NCBI GenBank assembly: GCA_039034015.1
Contig: JBCCBM010000002.1
Span: forward strand, 372,001-436,000
DNA: 64,000 nt
DNA from: Acuticoccus sp039034015
Lineage (GTDB): Bacteria; Pseudomonadota; Alphaproteobacteria; Rhizobiales; Amorphaceae
Direction of reading: 5' to 3'
Part shown: piece after piece, positions 17,096 to 25,638 of the stretch
How positions within the stretch are numbered: the first letter of the stretch is position 1
Layout: every line of letters starts with the position of its first letter
Made by a program: the position numbers and the translations under genes
The notes under the pieces: model-generated
What the model saw: the letters and a program-made list of their open reading frames with translations, nothing else
Database searches by the model: none
Told to the model about the DNA's origin: nothing

Positions 17096-17943
17096 CAGTC
17101 CCTCAAAAGTTCGTTGATGGAGGTTTTGGCGCGTGTTCGCTCATCCACCCGTTTCACGATGATGGCGGCCGCCAGCGAGAGCCCGTCCGCGCCGCCGCCG
17201 GTTGCAACGCTCCCCGGCACCACCACCGAGTAGGGCGGCACGTGCCCGCGAAAAACCTCGCCCGTTGCCCGGTCAATGATCTTTGTGGACGCACCCAGGA
17301 AAACGCCCATGGAGAGCACCGCGCCTTTGCCGACCCGCACCCCCTCAGCGACCTCCGAGCGGGCGCCGATAAAACAGTCATCCTCGATGATGACGGGCGC
17401 CGCCTGGAGCGGCTCCAGGACGCCGCCGATCCCCGCGCCGCCAGAAATGTGGCAGTTTTTGCCAATCTGCGCGCAGGAGCCGACGGTTGCCCATGTGTCC
17501 ACCATGGTGCCCTCGTCCACATAGGCGCCAAGGTTCACAAAGGAGGGCATCAACACGACGCCCGGCGCCACATGGGCCGAGCGGCGCACGATGGCGCCTG
17601 GGACGGCGCGAAAGCCTGCGGTCTCAAAATCAGCCGCGGACCAGCCGTCGAACTTTGAGGGCACTTTGTCCCACCAGGGGGCGCCGCCGGGCCCGCCCTC
17701 AATGGCGCCCATGGGGTTGAGGCGGAACGAGAGGAGCACGGCCTTTTTCAGCCACTCGTTGACGGTCCAGCCCGCGCCGTCGGGCTCGGCAACGCGCAAC
17801 ACGCCGCGGTCGAGGAGGCCAAGCGCCTTGTCCACCGCGTCCCGCACAAGGCCGGTGGTGCGGGTGGTGACGGTCGCGCGCTCGTCAAAGGCGCCCTCGA
17901 TGGTGGCTTCCAGGCGTTCGCGTTCGGCAGGGCTGATGGTCAT
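17095..17943 (-). CDS. dapD: tetrahydrodipicolinate N-succinyltransferase
   Basis: A 282-residue left-handed beta-helix acyltransferase that succinylates tetrahydrodipicolinate in lysine/DAP synthesis. The N-terminal helical domain ends at RLNPMGAIEGG. The hexapeptide repeats follow, including VVLMPSFVNLGAYVDEGTMVDTWATVGSCAQIGKNCHI split over several coils. Family-typical late residues GVFLGASTKIIDRATGEV are present. It is the first gene of the dapD-DUF805-dapE-membrane protein operon. The 59-bp gap to the upstream nucleotidase gene may hold its promoter. Confidence 0.96.
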   Translation of the reverse strand: MTISPAERERLEATIEGAFDERATVTTRTTGLVRDAVDKALGLLDRGVLRVAEPDGAGWTVNEWLKKAVLLSFRLNPMGAIEGGPGGAPWWDKVPSKFDGWSAADFETAGFRAVPGAIVRRSAHVAPGVVLMPSFVNLGAYVDEGTMVDTWATVGSCAQIGKNCHISGGAGIGGVLEPLQAAPVIIEDDCFIGARSEVAEGVRVGKGAVLSMGVFLGASTKIIDRATGEVFRGHVPPYSVVVPGSVATGGGADGLSLAAAIIVKRVDERTRAKTSINELLRD

Positions 17944-18002
17944 GGCTCGTCCGGTGGTTTGTCCCGGTCGACATAGGGGCTGTCACCGAAAATGGATAGG
18001 GT

Positions 18003-18785
18003 TCAGGGCGCTGCCCGTGCCGCGTTCACCCCATTGAGGAAGCCGGCAAGGTCATCGGTCACGAACTGGACGTGGGGCGCGGCGCGGCCCTCAAGCTCCC
18101 ACTCTTCGCGAAAGACTTCGCGCGTGCCCTCCGGCACCACAAGGACGGTTGCCATCCCATTTGCGGCGGGGACGGCAAGGTTGCGCGAAAGATCTTCAAA
18201 CATGGCCGCCTGGGCGGGGTCGATGCCATGGGCGTCCCAGAAGGCGCGGTAAGGTTCTTCGGCCGGTTTTGGGATGAGGTCGGCGGCGATGATGTCAAAA
18301 ATCGCCTCAAACGGCGCATCGATCCCCAGGGTTGCCATGGTTTTTTGCGCGTGGTCGACGGTGCCGTTGGTCATGATGAAGCGCCGGCCGGGCAGCGCTT
18401 TGAGGGCGGTTGAGAGGGCCGGGTCGGGGGAGAGTGCGGAATGGTCGATGTCGTGCACAAACTCCAAAAAGCCGTCGGGGTTGATGTTGTGCTCCACCAT
18501 GAGCCCACGCAGCGTGGTGCCGTAGCGGCGATAGTAGTCCTTTTGGAGGGTGTGGGCGGCGTCACGCTCGAGGTTGAGAAGCTGTGCGACGTAATCACCC
18601 ATCTTTTTGTCCACCTGGGCAAAAAGGTTGGCGTGTGAGGGGTAGAGCGTGTTGTCGAGATCGAAAATCCAGGTGTCGATGCTGGCGAACGCGGAGAAAT
18701 CTCGGGGGTTTGTGGCGCCCTCTGAGGGGAGGGGGGTGGTGTGGCTCACGCTGTTCGTTCGAGCACGATCGCTCCCTTCTGGCAT
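18003..18785 (-). CDS. HAD-family pyrimidine 5'-nucleotidase
   Basis: A HAD phosphatase of the pyrimidine 5'-nucleotidase type. Motif I is FDLDNTLYPSH (nucleophile Asp), motif II MTNGT, then KP in LIPKPAEEPY and motif III FEDLSRN. It dephosphorylates nucleoside monophosphates in the cytosol. The long form (260 residues, ATG 18785) and a shorter form from the in-frame GTG at 18749 are both possible; no clear SD decides. The family usually starts about 10 residues before the first beta strand, which fits the shorter form slightly better. Confidence 0.85.
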   Translation of the reverse strand: MPEGSDRARTNSVSHTTPLPSEGATNPRDFSAFASIDTWIFDLDNTLYPSHANLFAQVDKKMGDYVAQLLNLERDAAHTLQKDYYRRYGTTLRGLMVEHNINPDGFLEFVHDIDHSALSPDPALSTALKALPGRRFIMTNGTVDHAQKTMATLGIDAPFEAIFDIIAADLIPKPAEEPYRAFWDAHGIDPAQAAMFEDLSRNLAVPAANGMATVLVVPEGTREVFREEWELEGRAAPHVQFVTDDLAGFLNGVNAARAAP

Positions 18786-18842
18786 CCGGCGGGCGGCGGC
18801 GCGCCCGACGCGTGCAGTCTGTCGGTGGCACGGGCGGGGGCC

Positions 18843-19583
18843 TTAGCCTCGCTCGTCCGCTTGCATCTGCCGCTCTAGCCTGCGGACGCCCGCGGACACA
18901 ATCAAGATCAGAACAAGGTACTCTAAGACGAGGACCGTATAGATCTCGAGCGGGCGATATTCGGTCACCACAAGTTCGTTGGCGCGGCGGGTGAGTTCTT
19001 GCATGCCGATCACCGAAACGAGGCTCGACATTTTGAGCATATAGACAAGCTGGTTGCCGAGCGCGGGCAAGATGCGGCGGATCGCCTGCGGCAAAATCAC
19101 AAAGCGCATCGTGTCGGTGTACGACAGGCCGATGGTGTGGGCCGCCTCATACTGGCCCTTGGCGATGGATTGGATGCCGGCGCGGAAGATTTCGGCCTCA
19201 AAGGCGCTGTCGGAAAGGGCAAGCGCCAAGACGCCCGCCCAGAAGACGCCCAGCGTGATCCCCGTGAGGACCGGCAGGCCGTAGTAAACCCACAAGATGA
19301 GCACGAGGATGGGGACGGCGCGGACCAATTCCACGTACGTGCGGGCGATGGCGCGGGGGATTTTGGCGCTTGAGAGCGAAGGCAGCGCCACCAAAAGCCC
19401 GATGGTGATGGAGATGGTGATGGCCGTTAGCGACAGGAGGATGGTGGTCCAAAGGCCACCGAGGAGGAAGCGCAGGTTGTTGTAGCCAGAGGTCGTGGTC
19501 GGATCGACCACATACCAACCCCAATTGCCCGAACAGCCGGTGAGGATGAGGGCGAGCCCGCAAAGAACAACGACGCGCTTCAA
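18843..19583 (-). CDS. polar amino-acid ABC transporter permease (HAAT)
   Basis: A 246-residue inner-membrane permease. The body is typical of the HisM/GlnP type: GGLWTTILLSLTAITISI, YVELVRAVPILVLILWVYYGLP, the EAA loop AFEAEIFRAGIQSIAKGQYEAAHTIG and the late ILPQAIRRILPALGNQ. The start is TTG at 19583, overlapping the ATPase stop (TTGA), and yields LKRVVVLCGLALILTGCSGNW, which resembles a lipobox. Some HAAT permeases do have this N-terminus. The open frame extends further upstream but only inside the ATPase gene. Confidence 0.9.
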   Translation of the reverse strand: MKRVVVLCGLALILTGCSGNWGWYVVDPTTTSGYNNLRFLLGGLWTTILLSLTAITISITIGLLVALPSLSSAKIPRAIARTYVELVRAVPILVLILWVYYGLPVLTGITLGVFWAGVLALALSDSAFEAEIFRAGIQSIAKGQYEAAHTIGLSYTDTMRFVILPQAIRRILPALGNQLVYMLKMSSLVSVIGMQELTRRANELVVTEYRPLEIYTVLVLEYLVLILIVSAGVRRLERQMQADERG

Positions 19584-20314
19584 TGGTGCAAAACCCGGTC
19601 GAGAAAGTCGCGGCAGCGTTGGCTTTCTGGTTCGGTGAAGAATTTTGCGGGCGGCGCGATCTCGACAATTTCGCCAAAATCCATGAACACCATGCGGTCC
19701 GCAACGTTCTTGGCAAACCCCATCTCGTGGGTGACGCAAATCATCGTCATCCCGCTTTGGGCAAGGGTCGCCATGACGTCGAGCACCTCGCGGATCATTT
19801 CGGGGTCAAGGGCGGAGGTGGGCTCGTCAAACAGCATGATGGCGGGCTCCATGCACAGCGCCCGTGCGATCGCCACCCGCTGTTGTTGGCCGCCGGACAG
19901 GTGCCGGGGGAATTTTTGCGCCTGTTCGGGGATTTTGACGCGCTCCAGCATCGCCATCGCGAGCGTATGAGCCTCCTGGCGCGGCAATTTGCGCGTGCGC
20001 AGCGGGCCAAGGGTGAGGTTTTGCAACACCGTCAGATGCGGGAAGAGGTTGAACTGTTGAAACACCATGCCGACGCGGGTGCGCACCTTTGCCCGCGCCT
20101 TTTGAGTGAGGGGGATGCCGTCCACCGTGATCGCCCCGCCCTCGTGCCCCTCAAGGCCGTTGATGCAGCGGATCAGCGTTGATTTGCCCGAGCCCGAGGG
20201 GCCGCAGACCACAATTTGTTCGCCCCGCGCAACGGTGAGATCGATGGATTTCAGAACTTCAAAACTGCCGAAACTCTTAAAAACCTTGTCCATGGTCACG
20301 GCGGGCGTCGACAT
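19580..20314 (-). CDS. polar amino-acid ABC transporter ATP-binding protein
   Basis: A 244-residue ATPase of the GlnQ/HisP class. Walker A is GPSGSGKST, the Q-loop VFQQFNLFPHLT, the signature LSGGQQQRVAIARAL, Walker B IMLFDEPTSALDPE and the H-loop VTHEMGFA. It drives uptake with the permease and the divergently encoded binding protein at 20415. The start at 20314 is preceded by a weak AAGGG; a second Met eight codons in (MDKVFKSFG) is possible. The long open frame upstream is antisense to the binding protein and was ignored. Confidence 0.95.
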   Translation of the reverse strand: MSTPAVTMDKVFKSFGSFEVLKSIDLTVARGEQIVVCGPSGSGKSTLIRCINGLEGHEGGAITVDGIPLTQKARAKVRTRVGMVFQQFNLFPHLTVLQNLTLGPLRTRKLPRQEAHTLAMAMLERVKIPEQAQKFPRHLSGGQQQRVAIARALCMEPAIMLFDEPTSALDPEMIREVLDVMATLAQSGMTMICVTHEMGFAKNVADRMVFMDFGEIVEIAPPAKFFTEPESQRCRDFLDRVLHH

Positions 20315-20414
20315 TTTGAGAACCCTTTGCGTCGTGCCCAAGAATGCGGCAGGCTCAAAAGCGAAGCATAGGCAGGGCGCGGGTTCAAGCGCACGCCAGA
20401 ATGAGGAGTGGACG

Positions 20415-21185
20415 ATGGTGAGACTTTTTGTTGCAGCGCTTGCGCTGGTTCTGGCAATGGGGGCGGCGCAGGCGCAATCGGCCCTCCAAGAGATTTTGAG
20501 TGGGGGCGTCCTCAAGGTGGGCACCACCGGGGACTGGAACCCCATGACGATGCGCGACCCCGCCACCAACAGCTACCGCGGCTATGACATCGACGTCATG
20601 ACCGAGCTTGCCAAAGACCTTGGCGTTGAGCTCGAATTCGTGCCCACCGACTGGAAAACCTTGGTCTCCGGCGTGACGGCGGGCACCTACCACATGACGG
20701 GCTCTGCCTCAGTCTCCCCGGCGCGGGCAAAGGCGGCGGGCTACTCGATCAGCTACTTTTCGCTCGCCACCGTCCCGCTGACGCTAAAAGAGAACGAAGG
20801 CCGGTTCTCCGACTGGGGCGATCTCAATGACCCCGCGGTGACGGTCGCCGCAACCCTTGGCACCACCCAGGAGAAGCAGGTCAAAGACTTCTTCCCCGAT
20901 GCGCAGCACGCGATTGTGGAGGCACCGGCGCGGGACTTTCAAGAGGTGCTGTCCGGCCGGGCCGATGCGCACATCACGTCCAATGTCGAAGCGTCAAAGC
21001 TTGTGGAGCGGTATCCGCAGATGATGATTGTTCCGGTGGCTGAGGCGAAGGCGCGCACACCCATCGCGATGCTCTTGCCCCAGGGCGATCAGGTGTGGAT
21101 CAACTATGTGAACACGTGGATCACCTTGAAGAAGGAAAGCGGCTTCTTCGACACCCTTGGCGACAAGTGGCAGCTCACGAACTAG
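20415..21185 (+). CDS. polar amino-acid ABC transporter substrate-binding protein
   Basis: A 256-residue periplasmic binding protein (SBP_bac_3). The signal peptide is MVRLFVAALALVLAMGAAQA-Q. The mature start is LKVGTTGDWNPMTMRDP and GYDIDVMTELAKDLGVELEFV, followed by TYHMTGSASVSPARAKAAGYS. This is close to cyclohexadienyl-dehydratase-like or amino-acid-binding members. The start at 20415 has GAGGAG 7-8 bases upstream. It is divergent from its ATPase and permease across a 100-bp gap that must hold both promoters, and is followed after 5 bp by the creatininase-family gene. Confidence 0.92.
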   Translation: MVRLFVAALALVLAMGAAQAQSALQEILSGGVLKVGTTGDWNPMTMRDPATNSYRGYDIDVMTELAKDLGVELEFVPTDWKTLVSGVTAGTYHMTGSASVSPARAKAAGYSISYFSLATVPLTLKENEGRFSDWGDLNDPAVTVAATLGTTQEKQVKDFFPDAQHAIVEAPARDFQEVLSGRADAHITSNVEASKLVERYPQMMIVPVAEAKARTPIAMLLPQGDQVWINYVNTWITLKKESGFFDTLGDKWQLTN

Positions 21186-21190
21186 CGCAC

Positions 21191-21910
21191 ATGACGTGGC
21201 GGGAGGCGGAGATCGCCTTTCGCCGCGTTCCGGTGGCGGTGCTTGCCACAGGCTCCACCGAGCAGCACGGGCCGATGGGTGAGATCGGCACCGACACGTT
21301 TTGTGCCGCCGCCATCGCCCGGGAGGCGGCCGCGCGGGCAGGCGCCATCGTGCTTCCCCCGCTCGCCTACACGCCCGCCCCGTTCAACATGGGCTTTCGC
21401 GGGACGCTCTCCCTCCCGCCCACGCTCTTTGCGGCAACCGTCAGCGCCATCTGCGAGGGCCTCGCGACCCACGGTGTGCGCGGGCTTTTTGTGGTGAACG
21501 GGCACGGGGCAAACCTTGCGCCGCTCCACACTGTTGCCGAGGGGGCGCCGCTGCGGCTCAAGGTGCGCAGCTGGTGGGATTTTGACGGCGTCGCGCCCCT
21601 GCGCGCAACGTTTGGCGCCCACGAGGGGATGCACGCCACGCCGTCAGAAATCTCGATTACCATGGCGCTCCATGGGCAGCGCCCCGTGCCGGCGGAGGCC
21701 GCGAGCCCGCCAACACCGTTGCCAGATGGGTTCATCGCCGCCCACGCGGGCGACAGGCACGGGCCGCCCGAGGCGCACCGCGCCGCGTTCCCGGACGGGC
21801 GGGTGGGGAGCCACTCGGCCCTTGCAAGCGCCGACATGGGCAAGGCGCTGTTGGAGGCAGCATCCGCCGGCGCCGCGCGCGAGATCGAGGCCTTCGCCCG
21901 CACGGTTTGA
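21191..21910 (+). CDS. creatininase-family amidohydrolase
   Basis: A 239-residue metal-dependent amidohydrolase. The N-terminal signature ATGSTEQHGPMGEIGTDT supplies the Glu, His and Asp metal ligands, and VVNGHGAN and HATPSEISI the central His and late Glu of the family. Members cleave C-N bonds in creatinine, formamidopyrimidines or 3-dehydro-tripeptides; the substrate here is not determined. It starts 5 bp after the binding-protein gene and overlaps the aminotransferase frame, so it may handle the transported nitrogen compound. Confidence 0.88.
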   Translation: MTWREAEIAFRRVPVAVLATGSTEQHGPMGEIGTDTFCAAAIAREAAARAGAIVLPPLAYTPAPFNMGFRGTLSLPPTLFAATVSAICEGLATHGVRGLFVVNGHGANLAPLHTVAEGAPLRLKVRSWWDFDGVAPLRATFGAHEGMHATPSEISITMALHGQRPVPAEAASPPTPLPDGFIAAHAGDRHGPPEAHRAAFPDGRVGSHSALASADMGKALLEAASAGAAREIEAFARTV

Positions 21911-21957
21911 CAAGCGCTTGCGACCCGTCCACCCAACCCAAAACGGGAGGGGCATTG

Positions 21958-23307
21958 TTGAAACCGGCGGCAACGTTGCGGGCCATGGACGCGGCCCACC
22001 ATTGGCACCCGTTTTCCGACATGACGGCGCTCAACCGCACCGGCGCGCGCATCATCGTCTCCGCCAAGGGCGTCTTCCTCACCGATGCGGACGGCAACGA
22101 CATTTTGGACGGCATGTCGGGCCTGTGGAACGTTGCGGTGGGCTATGGGCGTGAGGAGATTGTGGACGCCGTCGCAAGCCAAATGCGCGCGCTCCCCTAC
22201 TACAACACCTTCTTCCAGTGCACGCACCCCAGTGTTGCGCAGTATGCCGAGGCGCTGACTGCGCTGGCGCCAGCGCATATCTCAAAAGTGTTCTTCGCCG
22301 GTGGCGGGTCGGAGGCGAATGACACCGCGTTTCGTCTGGCGCGCATCTTTTGGGATCAGCGGGGCAAGCCTCAGAAAAAACGCTTCATCGCCCGTCACAA
22401 CGCCTACCACGGGTCAACGGTGCTCTCCGCAAGCCTTGGCGGGATGGCGGCGATGCACGGGCAGTCCGGCCTTCCCATCGAGGGGATCAGCCACATCCGC
22501 CAGCCCTATCATTTTGGCGAAGGAGAGGGTTTTTCGCCGGACGATTTTGGCCGCCTCGCCGCCAAGGCGCTGGCGGATGAGATTGCGCGGCTGGGCGCGG
22601 ACACGGTTGCCGCCTTCATCGCCGAGCCCATCCAGGGGGCGGGCGGCGTCATCATCCCGCCGGACAGCTATTGGCCGGAGGTGGCGCGCATTTGCCGGGA
22701 GAATAACGTTCTCCTGATTGCCGATGAGGTGATCACCGGGTTTGGCCGCACCGGGCATTTTTGGGGCGTGGAGCGATTTGGCGTTGCGCCCGACATCATG
22801 ACCATCGCAAAGGCAATGACGTCGGGCTACGTGCCCTGCGGCGGCGTCCTGATCAGCGACCGGGTGGCCAAAACCCTTGCCACCGCGGGCGAGATTTTCC
22901 ACGGCTACACCACATCGGGCCATCCGGCGGCGTGTGCGGCGGGCCTTGCCACGCTGGAGATTTTTGCGCGGGAGCGGCTGGTTGACCGCGTGGCGGACGA
23001 TGTGGGGCCCTACCTTGGCGCCCTGTGGGCCGGGCTTGGCGACCACCCGCTGGTGGGCGAAGCGCGGATGACGGGCCTCATCGGCGCGCTGGAGCTGGTG
23101 GCTGACGGCGGGCGAACGCGCTTTCCAAGCGAGCTCAACGCTGGCACCCGTTGCCGTGATCTCTCGGTGGCGCACGGCCTTGTGATGCGCGCGGTGGGGG
23201 ACACCATGGTGATTGCGCCGCCCCTCGTGATCAGCCGGGCCGAGTGTGACCTGTTGGTGGCGCGGGCGCGGCACACGCTGGACGCGTTGGCCGCCGAACT
23301 CACTTGA
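21958..23307 (+). CDS. class III PLP-dependent aminotransferase (omega-amine type)
   Basis: About 449 residues. The family features are HHWHPFSDM near the N-terminus, FFAGGGSEANDTAF, the NAYHGST loop, AAFIAEPIQGAGGVI and LIADEVITGFGRTG (PLP Asp), and the Schiff-base lysine in TIAKAMTSGYVP. It transaminates omega-amines such as putrescine, beta-alanine or GABA, usually with pyruvate. The start is uncertain: TTG at 21958 (or 21955) follows GGGAGG closely, and ATG at 21985 is the only ATG alternative. Position between an amino-acid transporter and a polyamine transporter supports an amine substrate. Confidence 0.9.
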   Translation: MKPAATLRAMDAAHHWHPFSDMTALNRTGARIIVSAKGVFLTDADGNDILDGMSGLWNVAVGYGREEIVDAVASQMRALPYYNTFFQCTHPSVAQYAEALTALAPAHISKVFFAGGGSEANDTAFRLARIFWDQRGKPQKKRFIARHNAYHGSTVLSASLGGMAAMHGQSGLPIEGISHIRQPYHFGEGEGFSPDDFGRLAAKALADEIARLGADTVAAFIAEPIQGAGGVIIPPDSYWPEVARICRENNVLLIADEVITGFGRTGHFWGVERFGVAPDIMTIAKAMTSGYVPCGGVLISDRVAKTLATAGEIFHGYTTSGHPAACAAGLATLEIFARERLVDRVADDVGPYLGALWAGLGDHPLVGEARMTGLIGALELVADGGRTRFPSELNAGTRCRDLSVAHGLVMRAVGDTMVIAPPLVISRAECDLLVARARHTLDALAAELT

Positions 23308-23343
23308 TCGACACCTTCGCTTCGGGAAGGATAGCGGAACGTT

Positions 23344-23359
23344 TGGCACCCCGCTTGCC
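23344..23359 (+). promoter_or_regulatory. sigma-54 (-24/-12) promoter upstream of potFGHI-speB
   Basis: TGGCAC (23344-23349) and TTGC (23355-23358) match the sigma-54 consensus TGGCACG-N4-TTGCW except the last base of each block. The invariant GG and GC are separated by exactly 10 bases. It lies 33 bases before the ATG of the polyamine binding protein, with GGGAGA as SD in between. Sigma-54 control would tie this operon to nitrogen limitation. Confidence 0.7.
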
Positions 23360-23391
23360 AGCGTGGCGGCGCCGATGGGAGACAAAAAATC

Positions 23392-24474
23392 ATGAAACGC
23401 GCACTCACACTTGCCCTTGCCGCGGTTTTGGGCGCTGCCCCTGCGGCGGCCGACGGGGTGGTCAACGTCTACAACTGGTCCGACTATATCGACGAGCAAA
23501 TCCTCGCCGACTTCACCGAAGAGACCGGCATTGACGTCCGCTACGATGTGTTCGATTCCAACGAACTGCTTGAGGCAAAACTGTTGGCCGGCTCCACGGG
23601 GTATGACGTTGTCGTTCCCAGCGCCTATTTTTTGGAGCGGCAGATCGCAGCCGGCATTTTCGGCCCGCTCGACAAGGACAAGCTCTCCAACGCCAGCAAT
23701 TTGTGGGCTGACATCTTAGACCGTACTGCGCAATACGACCCAGGTGCCAAATATGCTATTCCCTACATGTGGGGCACGACCGGGGTGGGCTACAACCCGG
23801 AGATGATTGCAGCGCGGATGGACAACGCGCCGGTCGACAGTCTTGATCTCGTGCTTGACCCAGAGGTGGTCGCCAATTTTGCCGACTGTGGGGTCCACAT
23901 TTTGGACGCCCCGGCCGATGTGATCCCGGTCGTCCTCAACTATCTTGGCCTTGATCCCAACACCCAGAACCCGGATGACTTGAAGGCGGCCGCCGATCAC
24001 CTTCTCAAAATCCGGCCACATGTCCAAAAATTTCATTCATCCGAGTACATCAACGCGCTCGCTGGCGGTGACATTTGCATTACGATCGGCTGGTCGGGTG
24101 ATGTCTTGCAGGCGCGGGATCGCGCTGCGGAGGCAGGCAATGGCGTGAACGTCACATACATGATCCCCAAAGAAGGGACGCAGATGTGGTTTGACATGAT
24201 GGCGATCCCCGCCGACGCGCCCAACAAAGAAAACGCCCACGTCTTCCTCAATTACTTGATGCGACCTGAGGTGATCGCCAAGGCAACCAACTACGTGAAC
24301 TATGCCAACGGCAATGCGGCCTCCAAAGCATTTGTGGATGAGGCGGTGTTGTCCGATCCTGGCGTTTACCCGTCGGACGCGGTGCTGGAAAAGCTCTTCC
24401 CGACCACGGCGTTGCCGCCGCGGGCGCAGCGGGTCGCCACCCGCGAGTGGACGCGCGTCAAGACCGGCCTTTGA
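23392..24474 (+). CDS. potF: polyamine ABC transporter substrate-binding protein
   Basis: A 360-residue periplasmic binding protein of the PotD/PotF family. The signal peptide is MKRALTLALAAVLGAAPAAA; the mature protein begins VVNVYNWSDYIDEQILADF, the hallmark of the family, with later YDVVVPSAYFLERQ and PYMWGTTGVGYNP. It binds putrescine, spermidine or a related guanidino/amine compound. It heads a tightly packed operon (gaps of 3 bp, then overlaps) with the ATPase, two permeases and a ureohydrolase, behind the sigma-54 promoter. The symbol is by family resemblance. Confidence 0.93.
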   Translation: MKRALTLALAAVLGAAPAAADGVVNVYNWSDYIDEQILADFTEETGIDVRYDVFDSNELLEAKLLAGSTGYDVVVPSAYFLERQIAAGIFGPLDKDKLSNASNLWADILDRTAQYDPGAKYAIPYMWGTTGVGYNPEMIAARMDNAPVDSLDLVLDPEVVANFADCGVHILDAPADVIPVVLNYLGLDPNTQNPDDLKAAADHLLKIRPHVQKFHSSEYINALAGGDICITIGWSGDVLQARDRAAEAGNGVNVTYMIPKEGTQMWFDMMAIPADAPNKENAHVFLNYLMRPEVIAKATNYVNYANGNAASKAFVDEAVLSDPGVYPSDAVLEKLFPTTALPPRAQRVATREWTRVKTGL

Positions 24475-24477
24475 GCG

Positions 24478-25638
24478 ATGGACGCGCCGGCGGAGAAGGC
24501 CCCGTCGCCGGCGCGAAATGGGCGCACCTTTGCGCCGTGGGACGACCCTGCCGCCAAACCCTTCATCAGCTTTGATGGCATCACAAAGTCGTTCGGCCCG
24601 GTGAAGGCCGTCGACAATCTCAGCCTCGACATTTTTCCGCGCGAGTTTTTTGCGCTCCTGGGCCCGTCCGGCTGCGGAAAGACGACGCTGATGCGCATGT
24701 TGGCGGGGTTTGACACGCCAAGCGCCGGCGACATCCGGCTTGGCGGCGAGAGCCTTTTGGGCGTGCCGCCGCACAAGCGGCCCATCAACATGATGTTCCA
24801 GTCCTACGCGCTCTTCCCGCACCTTTCGGTGTGGGACAACATTGCCTTTGGCCTGCGCCGCGATGGCTTGCCTCGCGCCAAGGTTGCCGCGCGGGTGGAT
24901 GAGATGCTCACCCTCGTGCAGCTCACCGGGGAGGCGCGGCGCAAACCGCACCAGCTGTCGGGCGGGCAGCGGCAACGGGTGGCGCTCGCCCGGTCGCTTG
25001 CCAAGCGGCCAAAGGTGCTGCTGTTGGATGAGCCGCTCGCCGCGCTCGACAAGAAGCTCCGCGGTGAGACCCAATTTGAGCTCATGACCCTTCAGGAAAG
25101 GGTCGGCATCACCTTCCTCATCGTCACCCACGACCAGGAGGAGGCGATGGTGCTCGCCGATCGGATCGCCATCATGCGCGCCGGCCAGATTGAGCAGGTG
25201 GCGACGCCCGAGGCGATCTACGAGCGCCCCAACTCCCGCTATGTGGCTGATTTTGTTGGCGATGTGACGATCCTCTCCGGCACCGTCACCATCGCGGGGC
25301 CGGACGGGGTCTGCCTTGCGGTGCCAGGCCTTGCCACGCCGCTCACCCTGCCGCCGCACCCGGACGCGCGCGTCGGCGCCCCCGGCCACTGCGCCGTCCG
25401 GCCCGAGAACGTCACCCTCTCGGCTGCGCCAAGCCCGGCCGAGAACGCCATCCCGGGCGAGGTGTTCGACATTGCCTACATGGGCGACTACACGCTGGTG
25501 CGCATCAAAACACCGTCGGGGCTGACCGTTTCGGCAAGCCGCTCCAACCGCCGGCGAACCGAGCGCGACCCGCTCACCTGGCACGATGCGGTGGTGGCGC
25601 ATTTTGCACCGGCCGACGCGGTGTTTTTGGCGCGGTGA
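24478..25638 (+). CDS. potG: polyamine ABC transporter ATP-binding protein
   Basis: A 386-residue ATPase with Walker A GPSGCGKTT, the Q-loop FQSYALFPHLSV, signature LSGGQRQRVALARSL, Walker B VLLLDEPLAALD and H-loop VTHDQEEAM. After about residue 280 comes a TOBE domain (HCAVRPENVTL and GEVFDIAYMGDYTLVRI), as in PotA/PotG. It energises uptake with the two following permeases. The extended N-terminus (MDAPAEKAPSPARNG) is usual for PotG. Its stop overlaps the GTG start of potH. Confidence 0.95.
   Translation: MDAPAEKAPSPARNGRTFAPWDDPAAKPFISFDGITKSFGPVKAVDNLSLDIFPREFFALLGPSGCGKTTLMRMLAGFDTPSAGDIRLGGESLLGVPPHKRPINMMFQSYALFPHLSVWDNIAFGLRRDGLPRAKVAARVDEMLTLVQLTGEARRKPHQLSGGQRQRVALARSLAKRPKVLLLDEPLAALDKKLRGETQFELMTLQERVGITFLIVTHDQEEAMVLADRIAIMRAGQIEQVATPEAIYERPNSRYVADFVGDVTILSGTVTIAGPDGVCLAVPGLATPLTLPPHPDARVGAPGHCAVRPENVTLSAAPSPAENAIPGEVFDIAYMGDYTLVRIKTPSGLTVSASRSNRRRTERDPLTWHDAVVAHFAPADAVFLAR

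Noticed and set aside
20370..20400. tRNA-like GGTTCAAGC segment
   Set aside because: No matching acceptor or anticodon stem around it; it is the intergenic region upstream of the binding protein.
24037..25602. 521-codon minus-strand frame opposite potF and potG
   Set aside because: Pure shadow of the two polyamine transporter genes; composition is Arg/His-rich and no motif is seen.
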